Assembly: GCA_030430495.1 (NCBI GenBank)
Contig: JAUIKM010000019.1
Location: forward strand, 1-64,000
Length of the DNA stretch: 64,000 nucleotides
Source: a bacterium
Lineage (GTDB): Bacteria > Bacteroidota > Ignavibacteria > Kapaibacteriales > UBA7675
Direction of reading: 5' to 3'
Below the pieces are notes generated by a model. The model did not search any database. It saw only the letters and a list, made by a program, of their open reading frames with translations, and was not told the DNA's origin. The translations under genes were made by a program, and so were the position numbers. This document shows, piece after piece, positions 10,261 to 17,836 of this stretch (the first letter of the stretch is position 1; each line of letters opens with the position of its first letter).

Positions 10261-10492
10261 CCGAACTTCCGGTTTCGAGTGTGTCGGCGATGATTTGAAG
10301 CTGGAAGGCACGCGGTCTTTTGTTGAAGTCCTGAACGTAAAAGATGATGAAGTCGCCGTGTTTGGATGGGTCGTATTTCCTTCGAAAGACGTCCGTGACT
10401 CAGCCAACGAGCGAGTCCCCAAAGACCCGCGGATGGCGGAACTGTAAGGCCCGTTGACCGATCCTGAAAGATTGATATTTGACGCCGGGCGT
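10261..10492 (+). pseudogene. Remnant of a DUF1428 (YbaA-type) gene
   Basis: The frame up to the stop at 10445-10447 reads FECVGDDLKLEG, then DEVAVFGWVVFPSKDVRD, ANERVPKDPRM. This matches the middle of DUF1428 proteins, which typically carry ECVGDD, VFxWIVxxSxxxRD and a DPRM segment. The N-terminal third of the roughly 115-residue family is missing. The expected tail is found in another frame just after the stop (PLTDPERLIFD, compare PFDxKRMIxGG), so a frameshift is also present. I judge it a decayed gene. The family assignment comes from memory of the motif pattern. Confidence 0.55.
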
Positions 10493-10602
10493 GCCATATC
10501 ATCACTCAGCCGGGCCGCGCCGGCGTTCATTGAATGAACCGGCGATTCATGTAATTCCGGACTTTGCATTTAACTGGGCCATTCTCATTTCCCGCCTGGC
10601 TC

Positions 10603-10875
10603 CCGACCGCTTTGAGCTGCTTCATTGCATTCGCATCTCAGGCTCTTTTGATGATTTTGTTTGTCACCTGGAGTTAAGTGCCGCGTCGTTCAGCGGCGGC
10701 GCGGCACCGGCGGGTTTCCGGCGCGCGGCGCGCCCACTTGTGACTTTTGAAGGCCGCGCTGGATTGTGGACTCGTGTGCGGTACAACCGTGGTCCCCCGC
10801 CATGCACGGCCAATCCACACTCGGTGACAAACGAGAAAAAAGCAAGCCGGAAGCCTGCGACGGCGAAGCGATGCC
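10603..10875. repeat. Dispersed palindromic intergenic repeat, copy A (two arms)
   Basis: Left arm 10603-10671 (CCGACCGCTTTGAGCTGC ... TTTTGTTTGTCACC) and right arm 10822-10875 (GGTGACAAACGAG ... GGCGAAGCGATGCC). The arms are approximate reverse complements separated by about 150 bases. Related copies occur at 12288, 19332, 24984, 30692, 46166 and 47254. Confidence 0.6.
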
Positions 10876-11033
10876 TTTTGTGAGTCCCGACGGCAACGAC
10901 CAGTTCCCGCTCTGCGTGCGACGGGAGACCAGCGCCGACCATCCATTGCCAAAAACCTCCCCCAATGTCCCGTTTAACACATGGAACGAGTCGCGATGAC
11001 GGTCGCCAGTTACAGCTTATTGGAGATGTGTAT

Positions 11034-11310
11034 ATGAGACGTTTGATGCGACTCCGCTTCCTGCTCTTGTTCAGCAGCGTATTAACAGTTCTGGCCGCAG
11101 ATCAACCAGCTCTTGCAGAATAGTTTAAGAATCGCGCAACCGCCGGCAAACCCCTCGACCTCGCCTTTGCGCCTGGCAATTACGGCGACAAGACGATCCA
11201 TTCGATCATGGCTACAATTGGCAGGTCATTTTTGCAACGCGATCGTTTGCAGCGTGGAAGACCTCCATATTGCACCGGGTGATATTGTTACAATTCTGGT
11301 GCGGCACTGA
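11034..11310 (+). pseudogene. Possible decayed gene for a small exported protein
   Basis: The ATG at 11034 starts a convincing signal peptide (MRRLMRLRFLLLFSS start, then AADQPALAE) that runs into TAG at 11121-11123 after 29 codons. The same frame stays open for about 50 more codons, and the sense then appears to move to other frames up to a stop near 11310. This looks like an exported protein gene broken by a nonsense change and frameshifts. It could instead be a very small exported peptide. No family recognised. Confidence 0.35.
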
Positions 11311-11457
11311 AAGTTGAAGGTCCCGGTTTAACCGGCGGAGGGCGTCCGGCAGAAAATACCCCATCAGGGCAACACGTCATTGCAGGCGCGATTTGCACAG
11401 TGCCTTTCGCGCCTGCAATCGATTTAACATCCCGACACATTTTCTCCCGGGCGACAC

Positions 11458-12012
11458 ATGAACAAATTCCTGACTTTGATCCTGATCGTTCTCGCTACTC
11501 CTTTGATCGCCGGTCTGTACGGAATTGTTCACGACCAGCTGACCTACAGCATCTCACCTGAATACTACACCGAGTTTAAGTTCTATCAGTTTGGAGTAAA
11601 ACACTACGGCGATGATTCGGCAGTCGCATTCCCCAGAATGGCTGTGGCGCAGGTCGGTTTCATGGCGACCTGGTGGGTAGGATTGTTCGGCGGCATTGTT
11701 CCTGGTCTGGTCGGCCTGCGGCACAGAGACAGCGAGCAGATGCTGCGCGCGACGGTGAAGGCGACCGCGTTGATGCTCGCCATTGCCTTTGTTCCTGGAC
11801 TCGTTGGACTGGCCCTTGGATATCTGTTTAATGTCGATTCGGGCCGGTCCTGGGGTATCCCCGACAATCTGGTCGACAGAACAGGTTTTATCGCCGTCGG
11901 TTCGATGCACAACTTCAGTTATCTGGGCGGACTGATCGGATTGTTCTGTGCCGTTGTCTACAGCATCAGGTTAAGAAAAAAAGAAATGCAGGTGGAAGAC
12001 GACACTCAGTGA
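11458..12012 (+). CDS. Inner-membrane protein with about four transmembrane segments
   Basis: 184 residues. Hydrophobic segments lie at about residues 3-22, 62-88, 97-121 and 148-170. The region between TM1 and TM2 contains HDQLTYSISPEYYTEFKF, a stretch I associate with a recurring uncharacterised bacterial membrane-protein family. The C-terminus is charged (RLRKKEMQVEDDTQ) and probably cytoplasmic. No catalytic motif is visible. The gene stands alone between gene-poor stretches. A further 41-codon membrane-like open stretch without a start follows at 12014-12153 and may be debris of a related gene. Function unknown. Confidence 0.75.
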   Translation: MNKFLTLILIVLATPLIAGLYGIVHDQLTYSISPEYYTEFKFYQFGVKHYGDDSAVAFPRMAVAQVGFMATWWVGLFGGIVPGLVGLRHRDSEQMLRATVKATALMLAIAFVPGLVGLALGYLFNVDSGRSWGIPDNLVDRTGFIAVGSMHNFSYLGGLIGLFCAVVYSIRLRKKEMQVEDDTQ

Positions 12013-13303
12013 TAATGCCCGGTTCAACAGTGGGCCGCCTGGAATCTGCTAAATATTATCCTTCTCGGCATGGCGCAATCGCTGTCTTTTTACCCTTCCT
12101 TCTTCAAAATCGACAAAGCGGGGATTCCACTTCGGTCTCTGCGGAACAACAGTTAAAACAACTTTCAGCGCGCTCATTTGTTAAGCTCAAATTTTGGGAC
12201 TGCTCCGCCTGTCGTTTAATTGCGCCGAGCCGGAAAATGACATTAAATCAACGAACAACCACACGGCAATCGGATGGAATATTTTCCAGACCGCTTTGAG
12301 CTGCTTCATTGCATTCGCACCTCAGGCTCTTTTGACTTTTTTGTTTGTCACCGAACGACAAAGGGCATGGCGCTGAGTTGCTGTGATCCCCCGATTCGTT
12401 GACAAACAAGAGGAAAAAGCAAGCCGGAAGTCTGCGACGGCGAAGCGATGCATTTTCAAGTCGGAAACAAAAGAGAAGTCATCCAGCAAGCCGGAAAACA
12501 GCGAATCACGCGCCGGGACGTAACATTTGAGGCGCGCAGTGTATGCTCAGGCAGGAGTTGCCGTGCAGCAAATAATCGGAGGGCAGACAAGGTGGCCAGT
12601 TCGCCGCCGGGCCACGCGCAGAGCGGATGCGGACCGATGTCCAACGTGAAAAAGCCCCGCGCGGCCGGCGGTGCGATCGACGGCCAATATTCGATTTTGA
12701 AACATCGCAGACGCCGGGCACGGGACGTCCACGCAAAACAACTTGATTCCGCGATGCAGGTGGTATTTTGACGCGACTGAGACGCTTGCGCTCAATGTAG
12801 TGACTCCTGTGTTTTGCGCGAAGTGCGCAGCTATCAGGTGAGAATCATTGCCGTGTTATTCGGCAAGAAGCCGATAAACAGGCGAAGCTTGCGGACGGAG
12901 CCTGCACCTTGTCCATCGCACGGACGAAATAATTTACCGCGGATGGATATTGCATTTCCGGTAGTTTATTTGTAATGTTGTCGGTGTGCGGAATTCACAT
13001 GCACCCGCGCCGCAACAACCAGATTCTGCTCTACCTGGAAAACCGGACAAATCGTTCGTTTTTTGCACAACATCATCCGACACATGCACTCCGCCGCGTA
13101 ATACCGGCAGGATAAAACAGCCTTACATCCGGACCCGCATTGCCCCGCGGCAACCGATCTGCGTCCACCGTTTTGCGGCGGCCTGTTACATCACGGAGCC
13201 GCGGCGATCAACCTCGCGGCCGGGAGCGGTCGCACGGGTTACAGCCGAGCTATAAAGCAGACCAAGGAACCAGTAAACGGATTTCATCCAAACGGACAAC
13301 ACT
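12013..13303. other. Gene-poor region
   Basis: About 1.3 kb. It holds a short membrane-like open stretch without a start (about 12014-12153) and copy B of the palindromic repeat (12288-12453). Frames at 12448-12795 on both strands have no supporting content. The promoter of the 13.3-kb operon must lie at the right end, but I cannot identify it. Confidence 0.5.
12288..12453. repeat. Dispersed palindromic intergenic repeat, copy B (two arms)
   Basis: Left arm 12288-12352 (AGACCGCTTTGAGCTGC ... TTTTTTGTTTGTCACC) and right arm 12398-12453 (GTTGACAAACAAGAGG ... GGCGAAGCGATGC). The left arm is nearly identical to that of copy A (10603-10671), and the arms face each other as an imperfect palindrome with a loop of about 45 bases. 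Confidence 0.65.
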
Positions 13304-13828
13304 ATGAGTGTACCTTCAATACCTACCAGTTATTCGCACGACCTGAACCCGAACGGGCCGCTGGACATCGAACTCGACGTAGACGGGAACCTGAACAGCA
13401 ATATCAACGCCTCGCACAGCGGAACGCTTAACACGAACCTGAGCGGCGGCGTCGATACAAACCTGAGCGGCGCCCTTTCGACCGACAGCGTGCTGACGTT
13501 AAAAGGCGACCCCAAGGCGCCGGTGAGCACGGACAGCAAAGTTGAAATCATGAACCTGCCGCGTTTTACGCTGCAGGACATCAAAGACATGATGAAGGTG
13601 CGCGTGCGGATTCCGAACTATTCGAACATCTGCTTCAAGGTGATGGGCGTGGAGTTGATGAGCCTGTGCATGGGCGGTGAGAGCCAGATCATCACCGAGC
13701 CCTATGTGCCGAACGCCGCGGAGCGCTGCGAAACCGACTGCTGCGAACCGGATACACGTCCGTTTCCCGAACGGCAGGACGGCGCCGCCAAACCCGCACC
13801 CAACCGCAAGACCACTACCAAAAGTTAA
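13304..13828 (+). CDS. Repeat-rich small protein, first gene of the prenyl operon
   Basis: 174 residues, no signal peptide and no family recognised. Residues about 18-75 alternate hydrophobic and small polar residues in short repeats (LNSNINASHSG, LNTNLSGGVDTNLSG, then ALSTDSVLTL), as expected for a beta-helix or beta-solenoid face. The middle has IPNYSNICFKVMGVEL. The end is Cys-rich (RCETDCCEP), followed by a basic Pro-rich tail. It begins a tight co-directional set running to 19321, and the next start is 30 bases after its stop. A surface or coat component of whatever the operon builds is only a guess from context. The start codon is not supported by a Shine-Dalgarno sequence. Confidence 0.6.
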   Translation: MSVPSIPTSYSHDLNPNGPLDIELDVDGNLNSNINASHSGTLNTNLSGGVDTNLSGALSTDSVLTLKGDPKAPVSTDSKVEIMNLPRFTLQDIKDMMKVRVRIPNYSNICFKVMGVELMSLCMGGESQIITEPYVPNAAERCETDCCEPDTRPFPERQDGAAKPAPNRKTTTKS

Positions 13829-13857
13829 CGATCATTTAACACGCCGCAGCTATTACC

Positions 13858-14649
13858 ATGATTACAATCAAAGCCGATGAGCAGCAGGAGAAACTGTCGA
13901 TTCTCGAAAAAGAGATCGTGTTAACAGGTCCGCCCAACAACCTGCAGGGCAGCATTCACTTTGCCAACCGGCAGAGCGAAATGCTGCGCGTCAAGTTCCT
14001 GGCGCTGAGCGGCACGGACGACAAAGAGCCCGGCGGTGCGTCGATGCGCTCGTCCTTTCGGCTGCAACCGGGCGAAGAGGCGCTCAAGCCTGTTAAACAC
14101 CAGATGCCGGCCACGACGCCGCCGGGCACCTACGAAAAACACATCCGCACGGGCAAAAGCAGGCACGTCGTCAAGCTGATCGTGCAGCCGACTATTAATA
14201 TTGCCGTGCACCCGCAGCACTTCACCTTTCAGGGCAGCGAGCCCGGCACGCGGCATACCGCGACGATCGCGCTCAGAAACCTCGGCAACATGCCCTTCCG
14301 CATACCGGAACCCAAACACGCTTCGATGCTCGACATGGACCTGCTCTGCCGCGCCTTCGGCATGGGGTTCCGGGAAGCGCCGGACAGCGGTGTGAACGAA
14401 ACGCTCGACAAGGTGGCGCAGAACATCAAAGCCAATATGGTCGACTGGGCGGCGATGAAAATCAGGGAAGCCGGACAGATTGTTGAACCCGGCGGCAGCG
14501 CCATTCTGCACGTCGATACGCTGATACCAAAGAACGCCGATCCCGGACGCGACTACGGCGGTAACTTCCGCTTCTGGGACAAGGATATTTCGATTGCCGT
14601 AAAATCACACCTTCAATCCAGCAAGGAGAAAAACCGTGGAAGAAAATAA
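13858..14649 (+). CDS. Protein with two Ig-like beta-sandwich regions, prenyl operon
   Basis: 263 residues, cytoplasmic by sequence (no signal peptide or membrane span). Residues 20-105 and 110-250 look like Ig-like domains: LQGSIHFANRQSE, LQPGEEA, PPGTYEKHI, then HTATIALRNLGNMPF and DPGRDYGGNFRFWD. The GTY and PG turns resemble NEW3/MSP-type beta-sandwiches that act as binding or assembly domains. A helical insertion lies at about 160-200. The gene overlaps the next one by 14 bases, so co-translation is likely. No enzyme motif. I recognise the fold type but not the family. Confidence 0.6.
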   Translation: MITIKADEQQEKLSILEKEIVLTGPPNNLQGSIHFANRQSEMLRVKFLALSGTDDKEPGGASMRSSFRLQPGEEALKPVKHQMPATTPPGTYEKHIRTGKSRHVVKLIVQPTINIAVHPQHFTFQGSEPGTRHTATIALRNLGNMPFRIPEPKHASMLDMDLLCRAFGMGFREAPDSGVNETLDKVAQNIKANMVDWAAMKIREAGQIVEPGGSAILHVDTLIPKNADPGRDYGGNFRFWDKDISIAVKSHLQSSKEKNRGRK

Positions 14650-15301
14650 TACCCGCGCCGCCGACTGGCCGCAGACGATTGCGGACACACTGCAACAGTT
14701 AAGCAGCATTTCGCTCGACTCGGTCAGGCCGCTGATTGACTCCGCAGTGGAAAACGCTAACAAGTTAAACAGGTCAATTGCAAACGGCACGCTGCCGCAG
14801 TTTTCGCTGCGCGACCTGTACGGCGGATATCAAAACAAGAACTGTTCAACGCCCGAAAACGAGTGCCCGCCGCACTGCATCGCCACGATACGGCGCACCG
14901 CCATGGCCGGCGAGCAGATCATCGTGCCCTTTGTGGTGAAAAACACCTGCTCCGCCGCCAAAACCTGGCGCGTCGGCCTGCGCGAACTGGAAGACATCAA
15001 TGGAGTGGCGGCGCCGTCACAGCCGCGACTTAACAAAGACGCGGTGACGCTGGCTCCGGGCCGCAGCGAGCAGGTGCTGATGGCGCTCGACCTGAGCAAG
15101 TTTCGCAACGGCAGCCGTTACACCTGCGAGATTGTTTTGCGCGAAAAAGAGATAAACCAGAACATCTGTTTTTACCTGAACGTTGGCGATCACGCCGCTA
15201 CAGTTGTCACGCCGCAGGACGAACAAAAATACAAACTCAGGTGGCAGAACTGGCAGTCGCACTTTTACTGCGAGCCGGAAGCCGACGGACGCCGGTCCTG
15301 A
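14636..15301 (+). CDS. Helical plus Ig-like protein with conserved Cys, prenyl operon
   Basis: 221 residues. The first 60 residues are predicted helical (WPQTIADTLQQLSS, LIDSAVENANKLNRS). A Cys cluster (NCSTPENECPPHC, about residues 80-92) precedes an Ig-like sandwich (GEQIIVPFVVKNTC, LAPGRSEQVLMALDLS, YTCEIVLREKEIN). The plan of helical N-terminus plus beta-sandwich C-terminus recurs in the next two genes, suggesting a diverged family within the operon. No signal peptide. The Cys cluster could bind metal. Function unknown; a structural role on a cytoplasmic body is suggested by context only. Confidence 0.6.
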   Translation: MEENNTRAADWPQTIADTLQQLSSISLDSVRPLIDSAVENANKLNRSIANGTLPQFSLRDLYGGYQNKNCSTPENECPPHCIATIRRTAMAGEQIIVPFVVKNTCSAAKTWRVGLRELEDINGVAAPSQPRLNKDAVTLAPGRSEQVLMALDLSKFRNGSRYTCEIVLREKEINQNICFYLNVGDHAATVVTPQDEQKYKLRWQNWQSHFYCEPEADGRRS

Positions 15302-15359
15302 GCGTTCAGCACACAGGTTAAACAGACATCCCGCCAATCAAATCCGGGCAAGCATCGAC

Positions 15360-16043
15360 ATGTTTTTTCTGAAAGGTTTTGAGGACATTGTCAAGAATTC
15401 GATCGAACTGCATCGGCGCTATTTTGAACGCGGCTCCGAGTTGCTCGGCCAACTGAGCCGGACGCGCAACAGCGAGGAGAACGAGAGCGATCCGGGCAGC
15501 TACGTCGGGCCGATGACGGAGCTGGCCCGACTTAACATCGAACACTATCAGAATGTCATGAAGCTGAGTCTCGAAGCCACCAGGAATGCATTCGGCGTGG
15601 CTTCGGACACATCCGACGACAGTTCGGCGGCGGACGCCGGCAAAGCGGAACCGGACGGGCCGCAGACCGACTTCCCGGACGGCTACGTCGACGAACCCGC
15701 GTTTGTTTTATCCGGCACGGGACACAACGGCGGCAAAGTCATTTTGCAGTTTGTGCTGGACAACATCAAAGAGGAAGAGGTGCTTTGCCGGCTGGTCAAC
15801 CACGCATTTGTCAACGACGAGAATCCGGCGGAGCGTTATCACCTTGCAAGCATTTTTGAGCCGCAGTCTTTTACCCTGCTGTCGAAGGAAGCGCAGAAAG
15901 TCGCGATCGTCATTGAGATCCCCGCCGACGTGAAACCCGGCGTATACAACAGCAAAGTTCAGGTCATCGGCTTTGAACCGGTGTACTTTCTGATTCAACT
16001 GCAAGTCGTCAGCAAACCTCAACAAACATCTCCCGAACAATGA
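15360..16043 (+). CDS. Phasin-like helix plus Ig-like domain protein, prenyl operon
   Basis: 227 residues from the ATG at 15360. An upstream frame reaches 15183, but it overlaps the previous gene and its extra residues look like out-of-frame sequence. Residues 1-80 form amphipathic helices (VKNSIELHRRYFERGSEL; LARLNIEHYQNVMKLSLEAT) resembling phasins, the proteins that coat polyester granules. Residues about 115-220 are an Ig-like sandwich (GGKVILQFVLDN, VKPGVYNSKVQVIG). It overlaps the next gene by four bases (ATGA). The phasin resemblance is by eye and needs profile support. Inferred role: coat protein of a storage or lipid body. Confidence 0.6.
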   Translation: MFFLKGFEDIVKNSIELHRRYFERGSELLGQLSRTRNSEENESDPGSYVGPMTELARLNIEHYQNVMKLSLEATRNAFGVASDTSDDSSAADAGKAEPDGPQTDFPDGYVDEPAFVLSGTGHNGGKVILQFVLDNIKEEEVLCRLVNHAFVNDENPAERYHLASIFEPQSFTLLSKEAQKVAIVIEIPADVKPGVYNSKVQVIGFEPVYFLIQLQVVSKPQQTSPEQ

Positions 16044-16807
16044 GTCAAAAGAAGACAAAGTACACGGCTGAAGACTTCCTGAACGGCATGAAACCCGACG
16101 CCATGTTTTCGGACGCACAAAACCTGATTTCTTCGGCCGTCAATGTGCTGGAAGAGGAAATTGCCGCCGGAATCCTGGCGGCAAAAAACATCGAGAAAGA
16201 CGTCATCGACGTCGACGATATTCGCAGCGACCCCAACGATCTGTTTAACCGCATCAGAAGAGACACACACGAAGCGGTTGATCTGTTTTTGGACGCGTTT
16301 ACGGCCATATCAAAACAGATGAACGACCTGGCGGCTCTAAACAAAACAGCGGAGGCCGGAGCCAACGGCAAAGACACAAGCCACAACGGCGCTGCGCCGC
16401 GACGGGACGCGGAACAAACCAGGACCGCTGAATCGACCAGGCGCTCAAAGACCACACAGAACGAGACCGGGGACGGCGGCGTCATCCTGTTAAAAAGCGG
16501 CCGCCCGCTCGAACCCGGCGAATCCGTCGACCTGCAGTTCAGCCTGCTCGAAGACGGCGAAACCGCCGGGAAGATCGCCTTCCGCAAAACCAACCTCATC
16601 GGCGTTGACGACCTCGTTATTCACTCCCGCGCGATTAAAATCACTCCGCAAAAACTCACGCTTCAGCCGAATGTGGAAGAACATGTCAGCGTGCGCGTCA
16701 ACATTCCCAAAAATGCGGCGGCGGGACACTACAACGCATTTATCACCGCGACATCGGAACAGAACATCAGGATTGTGTTGGACATTGAAGTCGTTAAAAC
16801 AGCATGA
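16040..16807 (+). CDS. Second phasin-like helix plus Ig-like domain protein, prenyl operon
   Basis: 255 residues with the same plan as the preceding protein. The helical N-terminus covers about residues 1-115 (DAQNLISSAVNVLEEEIA; RRDTHEAVDLFLDAFTAI) and is followed by a low-complexity linker (about 115-150). The C-terminal Ig-like sandwich has LEPGESVDLQFSL, KLTLQPNVEEHVSVRVNI and AAGHYNAFITAT. No signal peptide. Its stop overlaps the start of the prenyl synthase gene by four bases, which ties the structural proteins to the two isoprenoid enzymes translationally. No named family. Function inferred only from architecture and operon. Confidence 0.6.
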   Translation: MSQKKTKYTAEDFLNGMKPDAMFSDAQNLISSAVNVLEEEIAAGILAAKNIEKDVIDVDDIRSDPNDLFNRIRRDTHEAVDLFLDAFTAISKQMNDLAALNKTAEAGANGKDTSHNGAAPRRDAEQTRTAESTRRSKTTQNETGDGGVILLKSGRPLEPGESVDLQFSLLEDGETAGKIAFRKTNLIGVDDLVIHSRAIKITPQKLTLQPNVEEHVSVRVNIPKNAAAGHYNAFITATSEQNIRIVLDIEVVKTA

Positions 16808-17832
16808 ATGAAGATTTGATGAAGACAATGTTGGCGGCCTACGGCGCGGCGACATTAAACGGTATCAAAGACTTTATTCCCGACAAGGAGCCGCGCACAT
16901 ACCTCTACGATCTGGTAGCCGAATACCCGGAGCGCGGCGGCAAGGGATTCAGGCCCGGCCTGTGCATTGCGGCCTGCAAAGCTTTCGGCGGCGTGCAAAG
17001 CGACGCGATGAATTCCGCGGTCTGCCTCGAGCTGCTCCACAACGCCTTTCTGGTTCACGACGATGTGGAAGATGAAAGTTTAATCCGGCGCAACCGCCCC
17101 ACGCTGCACGAAGCCAACAACCGCGCCATCGCCATTAACGTCGGCGACGCAATGCAGGTCCTGGCGATGTACCCGCTTCACATGAACCGCGACCGCCTGG
17201 GCGACAGGGTCGCAAGCGCCATCTACCTGGAAGTCCGCCACCTGGCAATCGAATCGGCGGAAGGTCAGGCGATAGAACTGGGCTGGCGGCGGGACAATGT
17301 CTGCGATCTGCGCGAGACCGACTACCTGCACATGATTCTGAAAAAGACCTGCTGGTACACCTGCATCCACCCGCTCAGAATCGGCGCGATTATCGGCACG
17401 CGCGGCCGGGTCAATCCGGAAATCTTTGATCGCTTCGGCTATTTCATGGGCACGGCGTTCCAGATTCAGGACGACGTGCTCAACCTGATAGCCGAACAGG
17501 ACGCCTACGGCAAGGAAATCTGCGGCGACATCATCGAGGGCAAACGCACCCTGATGTTAATCCATCTGCTGCAACACGGCAGCGCCGAAGAACACAGCTT
17601 TGTGAAAAACTTCCTGTCGCTGCCGATTAACAAACGCAGCCTCGACGACGCCCGCGCAATCCTGGCGCTGATGAACACATACGGCTCGATTGCACACGCC
17701 AAAAAAACGGCTCAATATCTGGCCGGAGGCGCGTTAAAGGAGTTCTACAGCATTTTCGCGCGACTCCCGGCCGGCGACGACAAGACGCTGATTGAAAACA
17801 TCGTTTTGTACATGATTAACCGCACGTACTGA
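16804..17832 (+). CDS. Polyprenyl diphosphate synthase (trans-isoprenyl)
   Basis: 342 residues, normal length for the trans-isoprenyl diphosphate synthases that condense isopentenyl diphosphate onto allylic diphosphates. The first Asp-rich motif is DDVED (residues 86-90) followed by Arg-Arg-Asn-Arg. The second is FQIQDDVLN (Asp223, Asp224, with Asn at the fifth position, as often seen in GGPP synthases). GKGFRPGLC near residue 47 matches the GxKxxRP diphosphate-binding loop. Product chain length cannot be fixed from the sequence. It sits between phasin/Ig-like genes and a geranylgeranyl-reductase-like gene, so its product is probably used locally rather than for general quinone synthesis. Confidence 0.88.
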   Translation: MNEDLMKTMLAAYGAATLNGIKDFIPDKEPRTYLYDLVAEYPERGGKGFRPGLCIAACKAFGGVQSDAMNSAVCLELLHNAFLVHDDVEDESLIRRNRPTLHEANNRAIAINVGDAMQVLAMYPLHMNRDRLGDRVASAIYLEVRHLAIESAEGQAIELGWRRDNVCDLRETDYLHMILKKTCWYTCIHPLRIGAIIGTRGRVNPEIFDRFGYFMGTAFQIQDDVLNLIAEQDAYGKEICGDIIEGKRTLMLIHLLQHGSAEEHSFVKNFLSLPINKRSLDDARAILALMNTYGSIAHAKKTAQYLAGGALKEFYSIFARLPAGDDKTLIENIVLYMINRTY

Positions 17833-17836
17833 CCGC

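Larger units (their letters stand above)
9886..11457. other. Gene-poor region with pseudogene debris and a palindromic repeat
   Basis: About 1.57 kb with no intact gene I can support. It holds a TACGTA pair (10017-10038), a broken DUF1428-like gene (10261-10492), one copy of the dispersed palindromic repeat (10603-10875) and a possible broken exported-protein gene (11034-11310). Overlapping frames on both strands around 10660-10980 reflect high GC and have no recognisable content. Confidence 0.6.
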
